Positions 32,710-42,317 are shown, numbered from the stretch's first letter. The stretch: 64,000 nucleotides of DNA from Flavivirga algicola (GCF_012910715.1 NZ_JABBHF010000003.1:62001-126000), one strand, 5' to 3'. Numbers and translations: made by a program. Notes: a model not told the origin generated them from the letters alone.

Positions 32710-33406
32710 AGTAAAATGTAATAGATCCTAATTGACTTTTCTTGGTAGACGCACTGAACTGTGAATCTTTAGCATATTCTAAAGCATGCTCGATAAGGCA
32801 TTCATTATTTGAAGTTGAAGACGTATTTACATAAGCATCTGTAACACTGCCGCTTTCATTAACAGTAATATTTATAACTATTTTGCCGTCAACTTCACAT
32901 AGATAAACAGGAATTGGGATATAAACTTTTGCTCTGTCAACCAATGAATAGCTAATGGTACTTTTTGAATTAGAACCCTCTCCTTGTTGTTTTTTAAGTA
33001 AGTCATTTACTTTACTAAATGATGATAATTCATCCTTATTTACTTTAGAGTCGGTAGAAGCATCATAGGTTTTATTAAAAGCCTCGGTGTTTTCTGAGGT
33101 ATTACTAGATTTTGGGACATAATCCTCAGGAGGAGCAATAGGCTTAAAAGCCTCAGCGAAATGCTTACTTTTGCTTGTTTCATTAAAAGCTTTATTTGTT
33201 TCGGCCTTACTCGCGTTTAGTTTCTCTAAAGCTTCTAGAATTTTAATTTCCTCTTCGGTTAATTCTTCTTCAGGTTCTATTTCATAATAGCTTTCTGAGG
33301 CAAATTTGTCTTGTTTTTTCAAGCTTAAATTAAACACAGACAAGATTACTGTCCCCGAAATCAGGACAGTAATTAATAGGGCTTTATGTTGATCTGATAA
33401 ACGCAA
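32693..33406 (-). CDS. TonB-like energy transducer
   Basis: 237 residues. One membrane helix near the start (ALLITVLISGTVILSVFNL) is followed by an acidic coiled region (EIEPEEELTEEEIKILEAL) and a linker. The C-terminal TonB-type domain (KIVINITVNESGSVTDAYVN, ending ITFYFIGKH) contacts outer-membrane receptors. The linker lacks the Pro-rich repeats of E. coli TonB. The frame has only a TTG start (33406) and no upstream ATG, and the residues after it match the usual family start, so I accept TTG. Energises transport together with ExbB/ExbD, which are not in this window. Confidence 0.75.
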   Translation of the reverse strand: MRLSDQHKALLITVLISGTVILSVFNLSLKKQDKFASESYYEIEPEEELTEEEIKILEALEKLNASKAETNKAFNETSKSKHFAEAFKPIAPPEDYVPKSSNTSENTEAFNKTYDASTDSKVNKDELSSFSKVNDLLKKQQGEGSNSKSTISYSLVDRAKVYIPIPVYLCEVDGKIVINITVNESGSVTDAYVNTSSTSNNECLIEHALEYAKDSQFSASTKKSQLGSITFYFIGKH

Positions 33407-33464
33407 ATTATGTTTATTAGAGAGAATTATTTGCTTTATATACGGGTAATATACGTTAAAAAGT

Positions 33465-34013
33465 TTAAAATAGCATAAATTCTAAGAAAATTGAAACACT
33501 TGATAAGCCTTCTAAAGTTTTATATCCAAACCGTTTTCTTGTAAAATCTATCCCTATTAAAAATGAGTTTCTATAGTCATCATCAAAAATTTGAACACCT
33601 AAACCAACCTTGTATAAATTACCCTTTTCAAAGTCTCTACTTAAACCTAAAAGCGTTCCATAGCCAGCTCTCAGAAAGATATTATCATCATCTGCTATAA
33701 CATTATGTTGTAGTGTTAAATAAGCGGGCAAGAAATGAAGTCCTTGTTGTGAGTGGTAATCATATTCTAAATTAAGTCCTAGCGAGGTACGTTTATCAAA
33801 TTGATAGCCAACGGTATTATTTAAAAAAAACGCACTTGGGTTTAAAAGTGTCTCATCGTCATCATTATTAATAGTATAGTTCTCATTAATTGTTAATGTG
33901 GGAGCCAATGATACTTTATAAAAAAAACCATGTGTTTTTTCTTCGCGCATTTGTGAATGGCATACATGAAAGAAAGAAAACAGCAGAGAAAATAAAAGAT
34001 AGAAGTGCTTCAT
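33465..34013 (-). CDS. Probable small outer-membrane beta-barrel protein
   Basis: 182 residues with a signal peptide (LLFSLLFSFFHVCHSQ, cleavage near 20). The mature part is a run of alternating beta strands (GFFYKVSLAPTLTI, TSLGLNLEYDYHS, NIFLRAGYGTLLG, NSFLIGIDFTRKRFG) ending in aromatic IFLEFMLF. This suits a small 8-strand outer-membrane barrel. I recognise no named family. It is the first of several leftward envelope genes that follow. Confidence 0.6.
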   Translation of the reverse strand: MKHFYLLFSLLFSFFHVCHSQMREEKTHGFFYKVSLAPTLTINENYTINNDDDETLLNPSAFFLNNTVGYQFDKRTSLGLNLEYDYHSQQGLHFLPAYLTLQHNVIADDDNIFLRAGYGTLLGLSRDFEKGNLYKVGLGVQIFDDDYRNSFLIGIDFTRKRFGYKTLEGLSSVSIFLEFMLF

Positions 34014-34050
34014 AAATACTTAGATTTAATAAAGCAATTTTTATCAATAA

Positions 34051-34770
34051 CTATTCCATGTGAAGATTTTTGATGAAATTTTCGATAGTCACTGAATTAT
34101 CAACATCAAAATCTCCTATTTTAGTACGTCTTAGTGCAGATAGGTGTGCTCCAGAATTTAATGCTTTACCAAAATCGTTTGCAAGAGAGCGAATGTAAGT
34201 CCCCTTACTACAAACCACTCTAAACCCAATGTTTATCGAACCTGTGTTGAGCGCCGCTGAAGTATCAATTTTTGTGATTTCAAATTCGGAAATATGTACA
34301 GTTCGTGGTTTTATTTCAACAGTTTCGCCAGCTCTTGCAAATTCGTACAATCGTTTTCCATCTTTTTTCAATGCTGAAAAAACAGGGGGGTATTGTTGGA
34401 TATCTCCAATAAACTGCTTTGTAGCCTGATTAATTGATGCTTCGGTAATATGGCTGACAGGGAATGTTTCGTTAATTTCAGTTTCTAAATCGTAAGAAGG
34501 TGTTGTGCTTCCCAATACAATAGTCCCTGTATACGCTTTTATTTGTCCTTGAAATGTATCTATTTGTTTGGTCATTTTACCAGTACAAATAACGAGTAAT
34601 CCTGTAGCTAAAGGGTCTAACGTGCCAGCATGACCTACCTTTATTTTTTTTATATTGAAAGCTTGACGAATTTCCCAACGAAGTTTATTAACCACTTGAA
34701 AAGAAGTCCAATTTAAAGGCTTGTCTATTAACAAGACTTGTCCAGAAAGATAGTCTTCTTTCAATGCCAT
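34051..34770 (-). CDS. truB: tRNA pseudouridine(55) synthase
   Basis: 239 residues of the TruB family. The catalytic aspartate is D52 in KVGHAGTLDPLATGLLV. Other landmarks are LLIDKPLNWTSFQ at the start and PPVFSALKKDGKRLYEFAR, with the CSKGTYIRSLANDFG motif near 185. The enzyme makes pseudouridine 55 in the T-loop of tRNAs. The C-terminal PUA domain of the E. coli form is short or absent, as in related Bacteroidetes. It follows uppP with one base between stop and start. Confidence 0.96.
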   Translation of the reverse strand: MALKEDYLSGQVLLIDKPLNWTSFQVVNKLRWEIRQAFNIKKIKVGHAGTLDPLATGLLVICTGKMTKQIDTFQGQIKAYTGTIVLGSTTPSYDLETEINETFPVSHITEASINQATKQFIGDIQQYPPVFSALKKDGKRLYEFARAGETVEIKPRTVHISEFEITKIDTSAALNTGSINIGFRVVCSKGTYIRSLANDFGKALNSGAHLSALRRTKIGDFDVDNSVTIENFIKNLHME

Positions 34771-34771
34771 T

Positions 34772-35569
34772 TTAAGAATTTAATGATGAAAATACGATAG
34801 CAATAATGCCTACGATAATACAATAGATAGCAAAATAAGTTAGTTTGCTTTTTTTAACTAAAGCGATCATCCAAGTACAGGCAAATAATCCAGATACAAA
34901 AGCAGCAATAAATCCGATAGACAAACTGGTAAAATTTTCACTGGTATAAGTTAACTCTCCACTTAAAATGTCTTTGGCTATTTTTCCGAAAATTAACGGA
35001 ACAACCATCAAAAATGAAAAACGTGCCGCTTTGGTTTTATCATTACCTAGCAAAACAGAAGTTGAAATAGTCGCGCCAGAACGCGAAATACCTGGTAACA
35101 TAGCAATAGCTTGAGCAATACCAATAACAATAGCATTGCTAAAAGAAACATTTTTATTGGTGTTTTTAGCTTTGTCTGCTAGATAAAGTAAAAGAGCAGT
35201 AACAATAAGCATAAAACCAACAAGTTTTATATTATTACCAAATAACTCGGCAAATTCAGATTCAAAGGTATACCCTATAACAGCAGCAGGGATCATAGAA
35301 AGTGCAATTTTAGAAATGAATTGTAAATCTTCATTCCACTTAAATTTCAAGATGCCTTTAATAATATCTAAAATGTCTTTCCTAAAAATAACAATCGTAC
35401 TCAAAGCCGTGGCAAAGTGTAATACCACAGTAAACAATAAGCTTTCTTCGGGGATTGAGTTATCTCCAAGTATCGCTTTCCCAAGCTCCAAATGACCGCT
35501 TGATGAGACAGGTAAAAATTCGGTAAGGCCTTGAATAATACCTAAAATGATTGCATCGATTATATCCAT
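34772..35569 (-). CDS. uppP: Undecaprenyl-diphosphate phosphatase
   Basis: 265 residues, about eight membrane helices, with the BacA/UppP motifs GLTEFLPVSSSGHLEL (about 14-29) and LPGISRSGATIST (about 157-169). It dephosphorylates undecaprenyl pyrophosphate to recycle the lipid carrier of cell-wall synthesis and is a known cause of bacitracin tolerance when overproduced. Located in the inner membrane. Part of the cluster ftsX, DUF3098, uppP, truB, which is conserved in flavobacteria. Confidence 0.97.
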   Translation of the reverse strand: MDIIDAIILGIIQGLTEFLPVSSSGHLELGKAILGDNSIPEESLLFTVVLHFATALSTIVIFRKDILDIIKGILKFKWNEDLQFISKIALSMIPAAVIGYTFESEFAELFGNNIKLVGFMLIVTALLLYLADKAKNTNKNVSFSNAIVIGIAQAIAMLPGISRSGATISTSVLLGNDKTKAARFSFLMVVPLIFGKIAKDILSGELTYTSENFTSLSIGFIAAFVSGLFACTWMIALVKKSKLTYFAIYCIIVGIIAIVFSSLNS

Positions 35570-35618
35570 GGCGCAAAAATATTAAAATAGATATACCGAA
35601 ACTTAGAAAGTTTTGATT

Positions 35619-35870
35619 TTATTTATCGGGATTCAATAAAATAGCATAAATTTCAATACCAAACCCTATTAAAATTATGGCAGGAGCTAGTCTGATACGT
35701 CTCCAGTGGAAAATTTCGGGATTAAAAATATTAGGATCATCACTACCACCACCAGACATTAAAATAAAGCCTAAAGCGATGCAAGCTAAACCAATAAACA
35801 TAAACTTGTAGTTTTTCTTTCCAAAAACAAAGATGCCTTTAGCGTCTTCTTTTCGTTTTTTTTCTCCCAT
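35619..35870 (-). CDS. DUF3098 family membrane protein
   Basis: 83 residues with two membrane helices (YKFMFIGLACIALGFILMSGG and LAPAIILIGFGIEIYAIL). The intervening SDDPNIFNPEIFHWRRI is the conserved core of DUF3098. This family sits between ftsX and uppP across Bacteroidetes, which suggests an envelope or division role, but no activity is known. It follows the small 120-residue gene by 2 bases. Confidence 0.85.
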   Translation of the reverse strand: MGEKKRKEDAKGIFVFGKKNYKFMFIGLACIALGFILMSGGGSDDPNIFNPEIFHWRRIRLAPAIILIGFGIEIYAILLNPDK

Positions 35871-35872
35871 AA

Positions 35873-36235
35873 CTAGTTAAATTCGGTGTAAATAATATCT
35901 CCATCTACGGCCAATTGCGAAATATGCTCAGAAGTTGCTAAACCTCCAAGGATTTTTGCTAAGTGCAAAGTAACAGTTTTATTTAAAACTTTTGCGTTAA
36001 GAGAATCTAAATTTAATCCGCGTTCCAGTCCTCTGTTAATATAATAATAATCTCCATGGGCATCTGCAAAAACAATATCGTATGATGTGCCTTCGGAGAT
36101 ACTAACAATAGTTTTCGTTTCAATGATATTAGACGACTCGGCTGTAGGGTCATCAATTACGAATGCGGAAAGCACTGCATAGCCTATGCCAACTATTAAT
36201 AGTAAAGAACTTAAAATGATCATTATTTTTTTCAT
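35873..36235 (-). CDS. Uncharacterised small membrane-anchored protein in the ftsX cluster
   Basis: 120 residues. An N-terminal helix (IMIILSSLLLIVGIGYAVLSAF) acts as signal anchor. The rest is a soluble periplasmic domain (SISEGTSYDIVFADAHGDYYYINRGLERG, then TLHLAKILGGLATSEHISQLAVDGDIIY). I do not recognise the family. Its place in a tight row (12 bases after ftsX, 2 bases before DUF3098) makes it part of the same operon. Confidence 0.65.
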   Translation of the reverse strand: MKKIMIILSSLLLIVGIGYAVLSAFVIDDPTAESSNIIETKTIVSISEGTSYDIVFADAHGDYYYINRGLERGLNLDSLNAKVLNKTVTLHLAKILGGLATSEHISQLAVDGDIIYTEFN

Positions 36236-36247
36236 CTGCTTAATTTG

Positions 36248-37123
36248 TTAATACAGTTGATCGGTATTTAAATTCAAGAAACGTTGTGTTGCAAAATGCG
36301 TACTTATCCATGTAATAACAATACCTAAGGCAAAAACAAAAACAAATAGGAAAGTCATTAAAACAGGATTGCTCAATAGCTCTAATTCTGAAAATGTTTT
36401 GTTAAGATAATACAAAACAATAGCCATGCCTATAAGTGCGAGAACAGCTCCAATCATTCCCAACCGTACACTTTTCCAAACGAAAGGACGTCTAATAAAT
36501 TGTTTTGTGGCTCCCACCATTTGCATGGTTTTAATAGTGAAACGTTTAGAATAAACAGCTAATCGTATCGAGCTATTAATAAGCAAAACGGCAATTAAGG
36601 TGAAAATAGCACTTATAATGAGTACCCAGAAACTAATCTTTTTTACATTATCGTTCATTAAATTAACCAAGTCGTTATCGTAGTTAACCTCATCGACAAA
36701 GTTTTTGTTTAATGCTTCGGCAGAAATTTTTTCTAAATGTTCAGAAGTTACAAAATCGGCTTTCAAGTGGACATCGATGGAGTTTTGCAACGGGTTATAC
36801 CCAACAAAATCCATAAAATCTTCACCATTTTCAGCTTTCATGAATTCAGCAGCCTGCTCTTTCGAAACATATTCGGTAGATTTTACATAATCTGCCATCG
36901 CCAAACTTTTTTCAAGTTGTTTTGTTTCTACCTCTTTAGCAGAATCTTTTAAATAAATGGTTACAACCACCTGTTCTTTGAAATGATCAGATACTTTTTT
37001 AGCATTTAGTATGAGCATACCTAACAAACCCAACAAAAAAAGCACCAAAGCAATACTTAATACTACTGAAAAGTAAGACGAGATAAGTCTGCGTTTTTGA
37101 TGTTTTTCAAATGATGCGCTCAT
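36248..37123 (-). CDS. ftsX: Cell division protein FtsX (ABC transporter permease)
   Basis: 291 residues with four membrane helices. The first is at about 18-40, followed by a large periplasmic loop of about 130 residues that contains YVSKEQAAEFMKAENGEDFMDF. The FtsX-type block of three helices follows at about 169-280. With FtsE, FtsX sits at the septum and activates peptidoglycan hydrolases. FtsE is not adjacent here, which is usual in Bacteroidetes. It heads the leftward envelope operon ending in truB. Confidence 0.92.
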   Translation of the reverse strand: MSASFEKHQKRRLISSYFSVVLSIALVLFLLGLLGMLILNAKKVSDHFKEQVVVTIYLKDSAKEVETKQLEKSLAMADYVKSTEYVSKEQAAEFMKAENGEDFMDFVGYNPLQNSIDVHLKADFVTSEHLEKISAEALNKNFVDEVNYDNDLVNLMNDNVKKISFWVLIISAIFTLIAVLLINSSIRLAVYSKRFTIKTMQMVGATKQFIRRPFVWKSVRLGMIGAVLALIGMAIVLYYLNKTFSELELLSNPVLMTFLFVFVFALGIVITWISTHFATQRFLNLNTDQLY

Positions 37124-37398
37124 AAATTAGATGGATTGATAGCGTAAAAATAATAAAGTATATGAAAAGAAACTTCAAAAGATTTAAGTCTTTTGATTTC
37201 AAATCAAATGTCTCTCGTTTGAAAAAGCACATTTTTTGAATAGAAATCTAAGATAAATCGGAAATAAAGTAAACTTTAAGCTTTTATAATTAGAACGTTT
37301 AAACTTTCAACATTGTTATAATAAGTTTAAATTTGCGCCTTGATTGAGTAGGCAAAAAAGTAGTCATCAATTGGCAGTAATACGAAAATAAGAATCAG

Positions 37399-40212
37399 AT
37401 GAAATACCATTTCAACGAAATAGAAGCAAAATGGCAGAAATATTGGGCAGAGAATCAAACGTTCAAAGCTGTTAATAATAGTGAAAAACCAAAATATTAT
37501 GTTTTGGATATGTTCCCTTACCCAAGTGGGGCGGGCTTGCATGTTGGACATCCATTAGGGTATATCGCTTCCGATATTTATGCACGATATAAGCGCCATC
37601 AAGGGTTTAATGTATTACATCCACAAGGGTATGATAGTTTTGGTTTGCCAGCAGAGCAATATGCTATTCAAACGGGACAGCATCCAGCAATAACAACTGA
37701 AGAGAATATAAAAACATACCGTCGACAGTTAGACCAGATAGGCTTTTCATTCGATTGGTCTCGTGAGGTTAGAACATCAGACCCAAGTTATTATAAATGG
37801 ACCCAGTGGATTTTTATTCAATTATTCGAATCTTGGTATAATAATACGACTCATAAAGCAGAAGATATTTCGGAATTAATTATCATTTTCGAAGCAGAAG
37901 GAAATGTAAACGTCAATGCTGCTTGCGATGAAGATGTTAAGATATTTTCTGCGAAGGAGTGGCAAGGGTTTTCATCTGAAGAACAACAAAAAATATTATT
38001 ACAATACAGATTAACTTATTTAGCAGAAACAGAGGTTAACTGGTGTCCTGCTTTGGGAACTGTTTTAGCGAACGATGAAATTGTAAATGGGGTTTCAGAA
38101 CGTGGCGGGCATCCTGTGATTCGTAAAAAAATGACCCAATGGAGTATGCGTATTTCTGCCTATGCAGAACGTTTGCTTCAAGGACTTGAAACGATTGATT
38201 GGACAGATTCTTTAAAAGAAAGTCAGCGTAACTGGATTGGAAAATCTGTTGGGGCCCAAGTGGAATTCAAAATTCAAAATTCTGAATTCGGAATTTCCGT
38301 GTTCACAACAAGACCTGATACCATTTTTGGAGTTTCATTTATGACTTTGGCACCAGAACATGAACTGGTATCAGAAATAACGACACCAGACCAAAAAGAA
38401 GCTGTTGATGCCTATATACTAGCCACAGCAAAACGCAGTGAGCGTGATCGAATGGCCGATGTAAAAAACATTTCGGGCGTATTTACAGGTGCCTATGCAG
38501 AGCATCCGTTTACAAAAGAGCCAATTCCTGTTTGGATTGGTGACTACGTATTAGCGGGTTATGGTACCGGCGCTGTTATGGCTGTGCCATGTGGAGACCA
38601 ACGTGATTACGATTTTGCCAAACATTTTAATATTCCGATTCCGAATATTTTTGAAGGCGTCGATATTTCTGAAGAAGCTTTCGCCGATAAAGAAAAAACT
38701 ATCATTGCCAATAGTGATTTCATTAATGGTATGAATTATAAAAAGGCAACGAAGCGTGTTATCTTTGAGTTGGAGCAGTTAGGGCAAGGGCAGGGTAAAA
38801 CCAATTACAGGTTGCGAGATGCGGTGTTTAGCAGACAACGCTATTGGGGGGAACCATTCCCAGTGTATTATGTTAATGGGATGCCGCAAATGATTGCTAA
38901 AGAACATTTGCCAATTAAATTACCAGAAGTTGAAAAATATTTACCGACCGAAACTGGCGAACCACCACTAGGAAACGCCACTGTTTGGGCTTGGGACACA
39001 AAACAATGTGCAGTAGTTAGTAATCAGTTAATCGATAATGAAACGGTATTTCCGTTAGAGTTGAACACCATGCCAGGCTGGGCAGGAAGTTCATTTTATT
39101 TTAACAGATATATGGATCCTGATAATGATAACGAAATGGCTTCTAAGGAAGCATTGGATTACTGGCAGGATGTCGATTTATATATAGGTGGAAGTGAGCA
39201 TGCCACTGGGCATTTATTATACTCGCGTTTTTGGCAGAAATTCTTGTATGACAAAGGCACCGTACCAGTTGATGAGTATGCTAAAAAACTGATTAACCAA
39301 GGAATGATTTTAGGGACGAGTGCTATTGTATATCGCATTTCAGGAACTAATAAATATGTTTCAAAAGGATTAAAAGATGGTCATAATGTTGAAGAAATAA
39401 GAGTTGATGTTAATATGGTTAATGCTTCAGATGAAATTAATATTGAAGCATTAAAAAATTGGCAGCCACAATTCAATGATGCTGAATTTATTTTGGAAGA
39501 AGGTAACTATATAGTTGGTAGAGAAGTTGAAAAAATGTCTAAGCGTTGGTTTAATGTTGTCAACCCAGACAACATCTGTGAGCAATATGGTGCTGATAGC
39601 TTACGCTTATACGAAATGTTTCTGGGTCCATTAGAACAATATAAACCATGGAATACAGCAGGTATTACAGGTGTACATTCATTTCTTAAAAAGCTATGGA
39701 AACTGTATGTTGATGATAACGGACTAAAAGCTAATAATGAAGAACCCACAAAAGACAACTTAAAAACGCTTCATAAAACAATAAAGAAAGTACAAGAGGA
39801 TATAGAGAACTTCTCGTTTAATACATCGGTATCTACTTTTATGATCGCTGTTAATGAGTTAACAGCTCAAAAATGTACAAGCAAAGTCATTCTTGAACCT
39901 TTACTGGTTTTAATTTCTCCTTATGCGCCTCATATTGCAGAAGAGCTGTGGAGCCAATTAGGGCATAACGAATCCATTTCAATAGCAGAGTTTCCAAAAT
40001 TTGACGAAAGTCATTTGGTAGAAAGCAGTAAAAACTATCCAATTTCATTTAATGGAAAAATGCGTTTTACAATGGAATTACCATTGGATATGAGTAAAGA
40101 CGATATTGAAAAGACAGTTTTAGAAAATGAAAAAACGAAAGAACAATTACAAGGACGTGAACCCAAAAAAGTAATTGTAGTTCCAGGAAAAATAGTCAAT
40201 ATTGTAGGGTAA
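37399..40212 (+). CDS. leuS: Leucyl-tRNA synthetase
   Basis: 937 residues, full length class I synthetase. HIGH motif is HVGH at 48-51 and the class I signature KMSKR at 712-716. The large editing domain (CP1) lies about 230-440 and holds TRPDTIFGVSFMTLAPEH, needed to clear mischarged tRNA. Within CP1 the DNA from 38263 to 38307 is an AT-rich imperfect palindrome coding the oddly repetitive EFKIQNSEFGIS. It is separated from ftsX by about 275 bases of intergenic DNA and preceded by TAAATTTG (37328-37335). Confidence 0.98.
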   Translation: MKYHFNEIEAKWQKYWAENQTFKAVNNSEKPKYYVLDMFPYPSGAGLHVGHPLGYIASDIYARYKRHQGFNVLHPQGYDSFGLPAEQYAIQTGQHPAITTEENIKTYRRQLDQIGFSFDWSREVRTSDPSYYKWTQWIFIQLFESWYNNTTHKAEDISELIIIFEAEGNVNVNAACDEDVKIFSAKEWQGFSSEEQQKILLQYRLTYLAETEVNWCPALGTVLANDEIVNGVSERGGHPVIRKKMTQWSMRISAYAERLLQGLETIDWTDSLKESQRNWIGKSVGAQVEFKIQNSEFGISVFTTRPDTIFGVSFMTLAPEHELVSEITTPDQKEAVDAYILATAKRSERDRMADVKNISGVFTGAYAEHPFTKEPIPVWIGDYVLAGYGTGAVMAVPCGDQRDYDFAKHFNIPIPNIFEGVDISEEAFADKEKTIIANSDFINGMNYKKATKRVIFELEQLGQGQGKTNYRLRDAVFSRQRYWGEPFPVYYVNGMPQMIAKEHLPIKLPEVEKYLPTETGEPPLGNATVWAWDTKQCAVVSNQLIDNETVFPLELNTMPGWAGSSFYFNRYMDPDNDNEMASKEALDYWQDVDLYIGGSEHATGHLLYSRFWQKFLYDKGTVPVDEYAKKLINQGMILGTSAIVYRISGTNKYVSKGLKDGHNVEEIRVDVNMVNASDEINIEALKNWQPQFNDAEFILEEGNYIVGREVEKMSKRWFNVVNPDNICEQYGADSLRLYEMFLGPLEQYKPWNTAGITGVHSFLKKLWKLYVDDNGLKANNEEPTKDNLKTLHKTIKKVQEDIENFSFNTSVSTFMIAVNELTAQKCTSKVILEPLLVLISPYAPHIAEELWSQLGHNESISIAEFPKFDESHLVESSKNYPISFNGKMRFTMELPLDMSKDDIEKTVLENEKTKEQLQGREPKKVIVVPGKIVNIVG

Positions 40213-40251
40213 TGTGGTTTTTGGAGACTAAGATGTTTAGAACATATTATT

Positions 40252-40650
40252 ATGAATGAAACAGGAATTATCTCAAAAATAAGTCATCAAGATTTTGATA
40301 CAACCTATCAAAAATTGAAAGATGTTATCGAAAACAATCCAAATTTAAAAATTATAGTAGAGTTAAATCACCAAACAAATGCTTCGTCTGTAGGTTTAGA
40401 ACTAAACCCAACACGAATCATTATGTTTGGAAATCCTAATTTGGGAACACCTTTGATGCAAAACACCCAAATTATAGGATTGGATTTACCCCAAAAAATA
40501 TTAGTTTATCAAGATGATGAAGGTGTTGTTAGTGTATCATACAATGATCCTTTATATTTAAAAGATAGACATGGTATTACCAATCAAGAAGAAATCATAA
40601 ATAAAATTGCAGGTGCGTTAGACAAAATTACAAATGCTGCAATAGGTTAG
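40252..40650 (+). CDS. DUF302 family protein
   Basis: 132 residues, no signal peptide. A single DUF302 domain with the conserved RIIMFGNPNLGTPLMQ segment (about 60-77) and LPQKILVYQDDEGVVSVSYNDP. The family is an alpha/beta fold of unknown function, sometimes exported and sometimes linked to stress. It follows leuS by 40 bases and sits 2 bases before the SemiSWEET gene, with which it is probably co-transcribed. Confidence 0.85.
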   Translation: MNETGIISKISHQDFDTTYQKLKDVIENNPNLKIIVELNHQTNASSVGLELNPTRIIMFGNPNLGTPLMQNTQIIGLDLPQKILVYQDDEGVVSVSYNDPLYLKDRHGITNQEEIINKIAGALDKITNAAIG

Positions 40651-40651
40651 C

Positions 40652-40918
40652 ATGCAAGATAATTTTATAGAAATCATAGGTTTTATAGCTGCCGTTTTAA
40701 CAACGGGAGCTTTCTTGCCGCAAGTATATAAAACATGGAAGACCAAGGATGTTTCCAGCTTGTCCTTACCGATGCTTCTTTTATTCTTTATTGGAATAGT
40801 TTCGTGGCTGGTTTATGGGTTTCTAAAAAATAGCCCTTCCATGATTTTTGCCAATAGTATTACCGTAGTATCTTCATTTTTATTGGTTTATTTCAAAATT
40901 AAATACCAAAAGAAATAA
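40652..40918 (+). CDS. SemiSWEET-type sugar transporter
   Basis: 88 residues with three membrane helices, the unit that dimerises into a 6-helix SWEET-like pore. The PQ-type motif is FLPQVYKTWKTKDVSSLSL (about 22-40) and the third helix is FANSITVVSSFLLVYFKI. SemiSWEETs carry sugars such as sucrose or glucose down their gradients. Substrate not predictable. Starts 2 bases after the DUF302 stop. Confidence 0.9.
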   Translation: MQDNFIEIIGFIAAVLTTGAFLPQVYKTWKTKDVSSLSLPMLLLFFIGIVSWLVYGFLKNSPSMIFANSITVVSSFLLVYFKIKYQKK

Positions 40919-41142
40919 TTAACTTGATAATTTCTAGGGGTCATTTTTGACCTAAATTTCCTATTTCATAAAATAATATTTCCATTTTTTTGAAATTAAT
41001 AAAAATGGCGTGTCTTGATCTGTAAGGGGCTGTCTTTTGTGATTTTCGTTGTAATTTTAACAAAGAAATTAACTTAGAATATTGTCTGCAAAATGAGTAA
41101 TTTCTCTATCGGTCTGACAATTCGTAAAACATAAGAAATTAA

Positions 41143-42243
41143 ATGAAAATTGGTGTCCCAAAAGAAATTAAAAACAATGAAAATAGAGTAGGTATGACAC
41201 CTGCTGGAGTTTTTGAACTTACAAAAAGAAATCACATAGTTTATATACAAACTCGTGCTGGTTTTGGTAGTGGTTTTTTTGATGAAGATTATCAAGAAGC
41301 AGGCGCTGTTATTTTAAATTCGATTGAAGAAGTTTATGCTTCCAGCGATATGATCGTAAAGGTAAAAGAACCTATACAAGAGGAATATCGATTAATAAAA
41401 CCCAATCAGGTTGTTTTTACTTATTTTCATTTTGCATCTAGTGAGCCACTTACAAAAGCTATGGTTGAAAGTGATGCGATTTGTATTGCCTATGAAACTG
41501 TTGAAGGGTCAGATGGCTCTTTGCCATTGTTAATTCCAATGTCTGAAGTTGCTGGAAGAATGTCTATACAACAAGGAGCGAAATATTTAGAAAAACCAAT
41601 TAAGGGACGCGGGGTATTGCTTGGAGGTGTCCCTGGAGTACCACCAGGCAAAGTACTTGTTTTAGGTGCTGGGATTGTAGGGATTCAAGCGGCTAAAATG
41701 GCGGCTGGTTTAGGGGCTCATGTTACTATAATGGATATAAATATGAAACAATTGCGCTATGTGAATGATGTGATGCCAAATCATGTGGTAACCGAGTTTT
41801 CAAATGAATACAATATTAGAAAGCGTATTAAAGAAGCCGATTTAATTGTTGGTGGTGTTTTAATAAAAGGCGCCAAAGCACCTAAACTAATCACTAAAGA
41901 TATGCTTAAGGAGATGCGACCAGGTACTGTAATTGTAGATGTTGCGGTAGATCAGGGCGGGTGTTTTGAAACCACCAAAGCAACCACTCATGAAGACCCC
42001 ACTTATGTTATTGATGACGTTGTACATTATTGTGTTGCTAATATGCCTGGAGCAGTACCTTATACTTCAACAGTGGCATTAACCAATGTAACTTTGCCTT
42101 ATATTATTAAATTGGCAAACGAAGGTTGGGAAAAAGCATGTGAAAATAATATACCATTATCGAAAGGGTTAAATATTGTTAAAGGTCAAATCGTTTATAA
42201 AGAAATAGCCGAAGCCTTTAATTGGGAGACTGAAGTTGCTTGA
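41143..42243 (+). CDS. ald: Alanine dehydrogenase
   Basis: 366 residues. The N-terminal MKIGVPKEIKNNENRVGMTPAGV and the substrate and NAD regions (KVKEPIQEEY, LLGGVPGVPPGKVLVLGAGIVGIQAAKMAAGLGA) are characteristic. The motif DVAVDQGGCFETTKATTHEDP and the C-terminal YCVANMPGAVPYTST loop are present. The enzyme interconverts L-alanine and pyruvate plus ammonia with NAD. The catalytic lysine and histidine of the family appear in the first 100 residues. Stands alone with its own upstream gap of about 220 bases. Confidence 0.96.
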   Translation: MKIGVPKEIKNNENRVGMTPAGVFELTKRNHIVYIQTRAGFGSGFFDEDYQEAGAVILNSIEEVYASSDMIVKVKEPIQEEYRLIKPNQVVFTYFHFASSEPLTKAMVESDAICIAYETVEGSDGSLPLLIPMSEVAGRMSIQQGAKYLEKPIKGRGVLLGGVPGVPPGKVLVLGAGIVGIQAAKMAAGLGAHVTIMDINMKQLRYVNDVMPNHVVTEFSNEYNIRKRIKEADLIVGGVLIKGAKAPKLITKDMLKEMRPGTVIVDVAVDQGGCFETTKATTHEDPTYVIDDVVHYCVANMPGAVPYTSTVALTNVTLPYIIKLANEGWEKACENNIPLSKGLNIVKGQIVYKEIAEAFNWETEVA

Positions 42244-42254
42244 GACTGACAAAC

Positions 42255-42284
42255 TTGCAGCCCTTTAAATTGGCGTTATTTTTG
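42255..42284 (+). promoter_or_regulatory. Bacteroidetes-type promoter of the zinc metallopeptidase gene
   Basis: TTG at 42255-42257 (in CTTG), a 19-base spacer and TATTTTTG at 42277-42284. Both elements and spacing match the -33/-7 pattern. The gene starts 34 bases further on. Confidence 0.65.
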
Positions 42285-42317
42285 CGGTATTTAATTTATA
42301 ATTAAAAACAGAAGACG

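Noticed and set aside
40936-40953. AGGGGTCA/TGACCT hairpin after the SemiSWEET gene
   Set aside because: Short, with one unpaired base, and not followed by a T tract.
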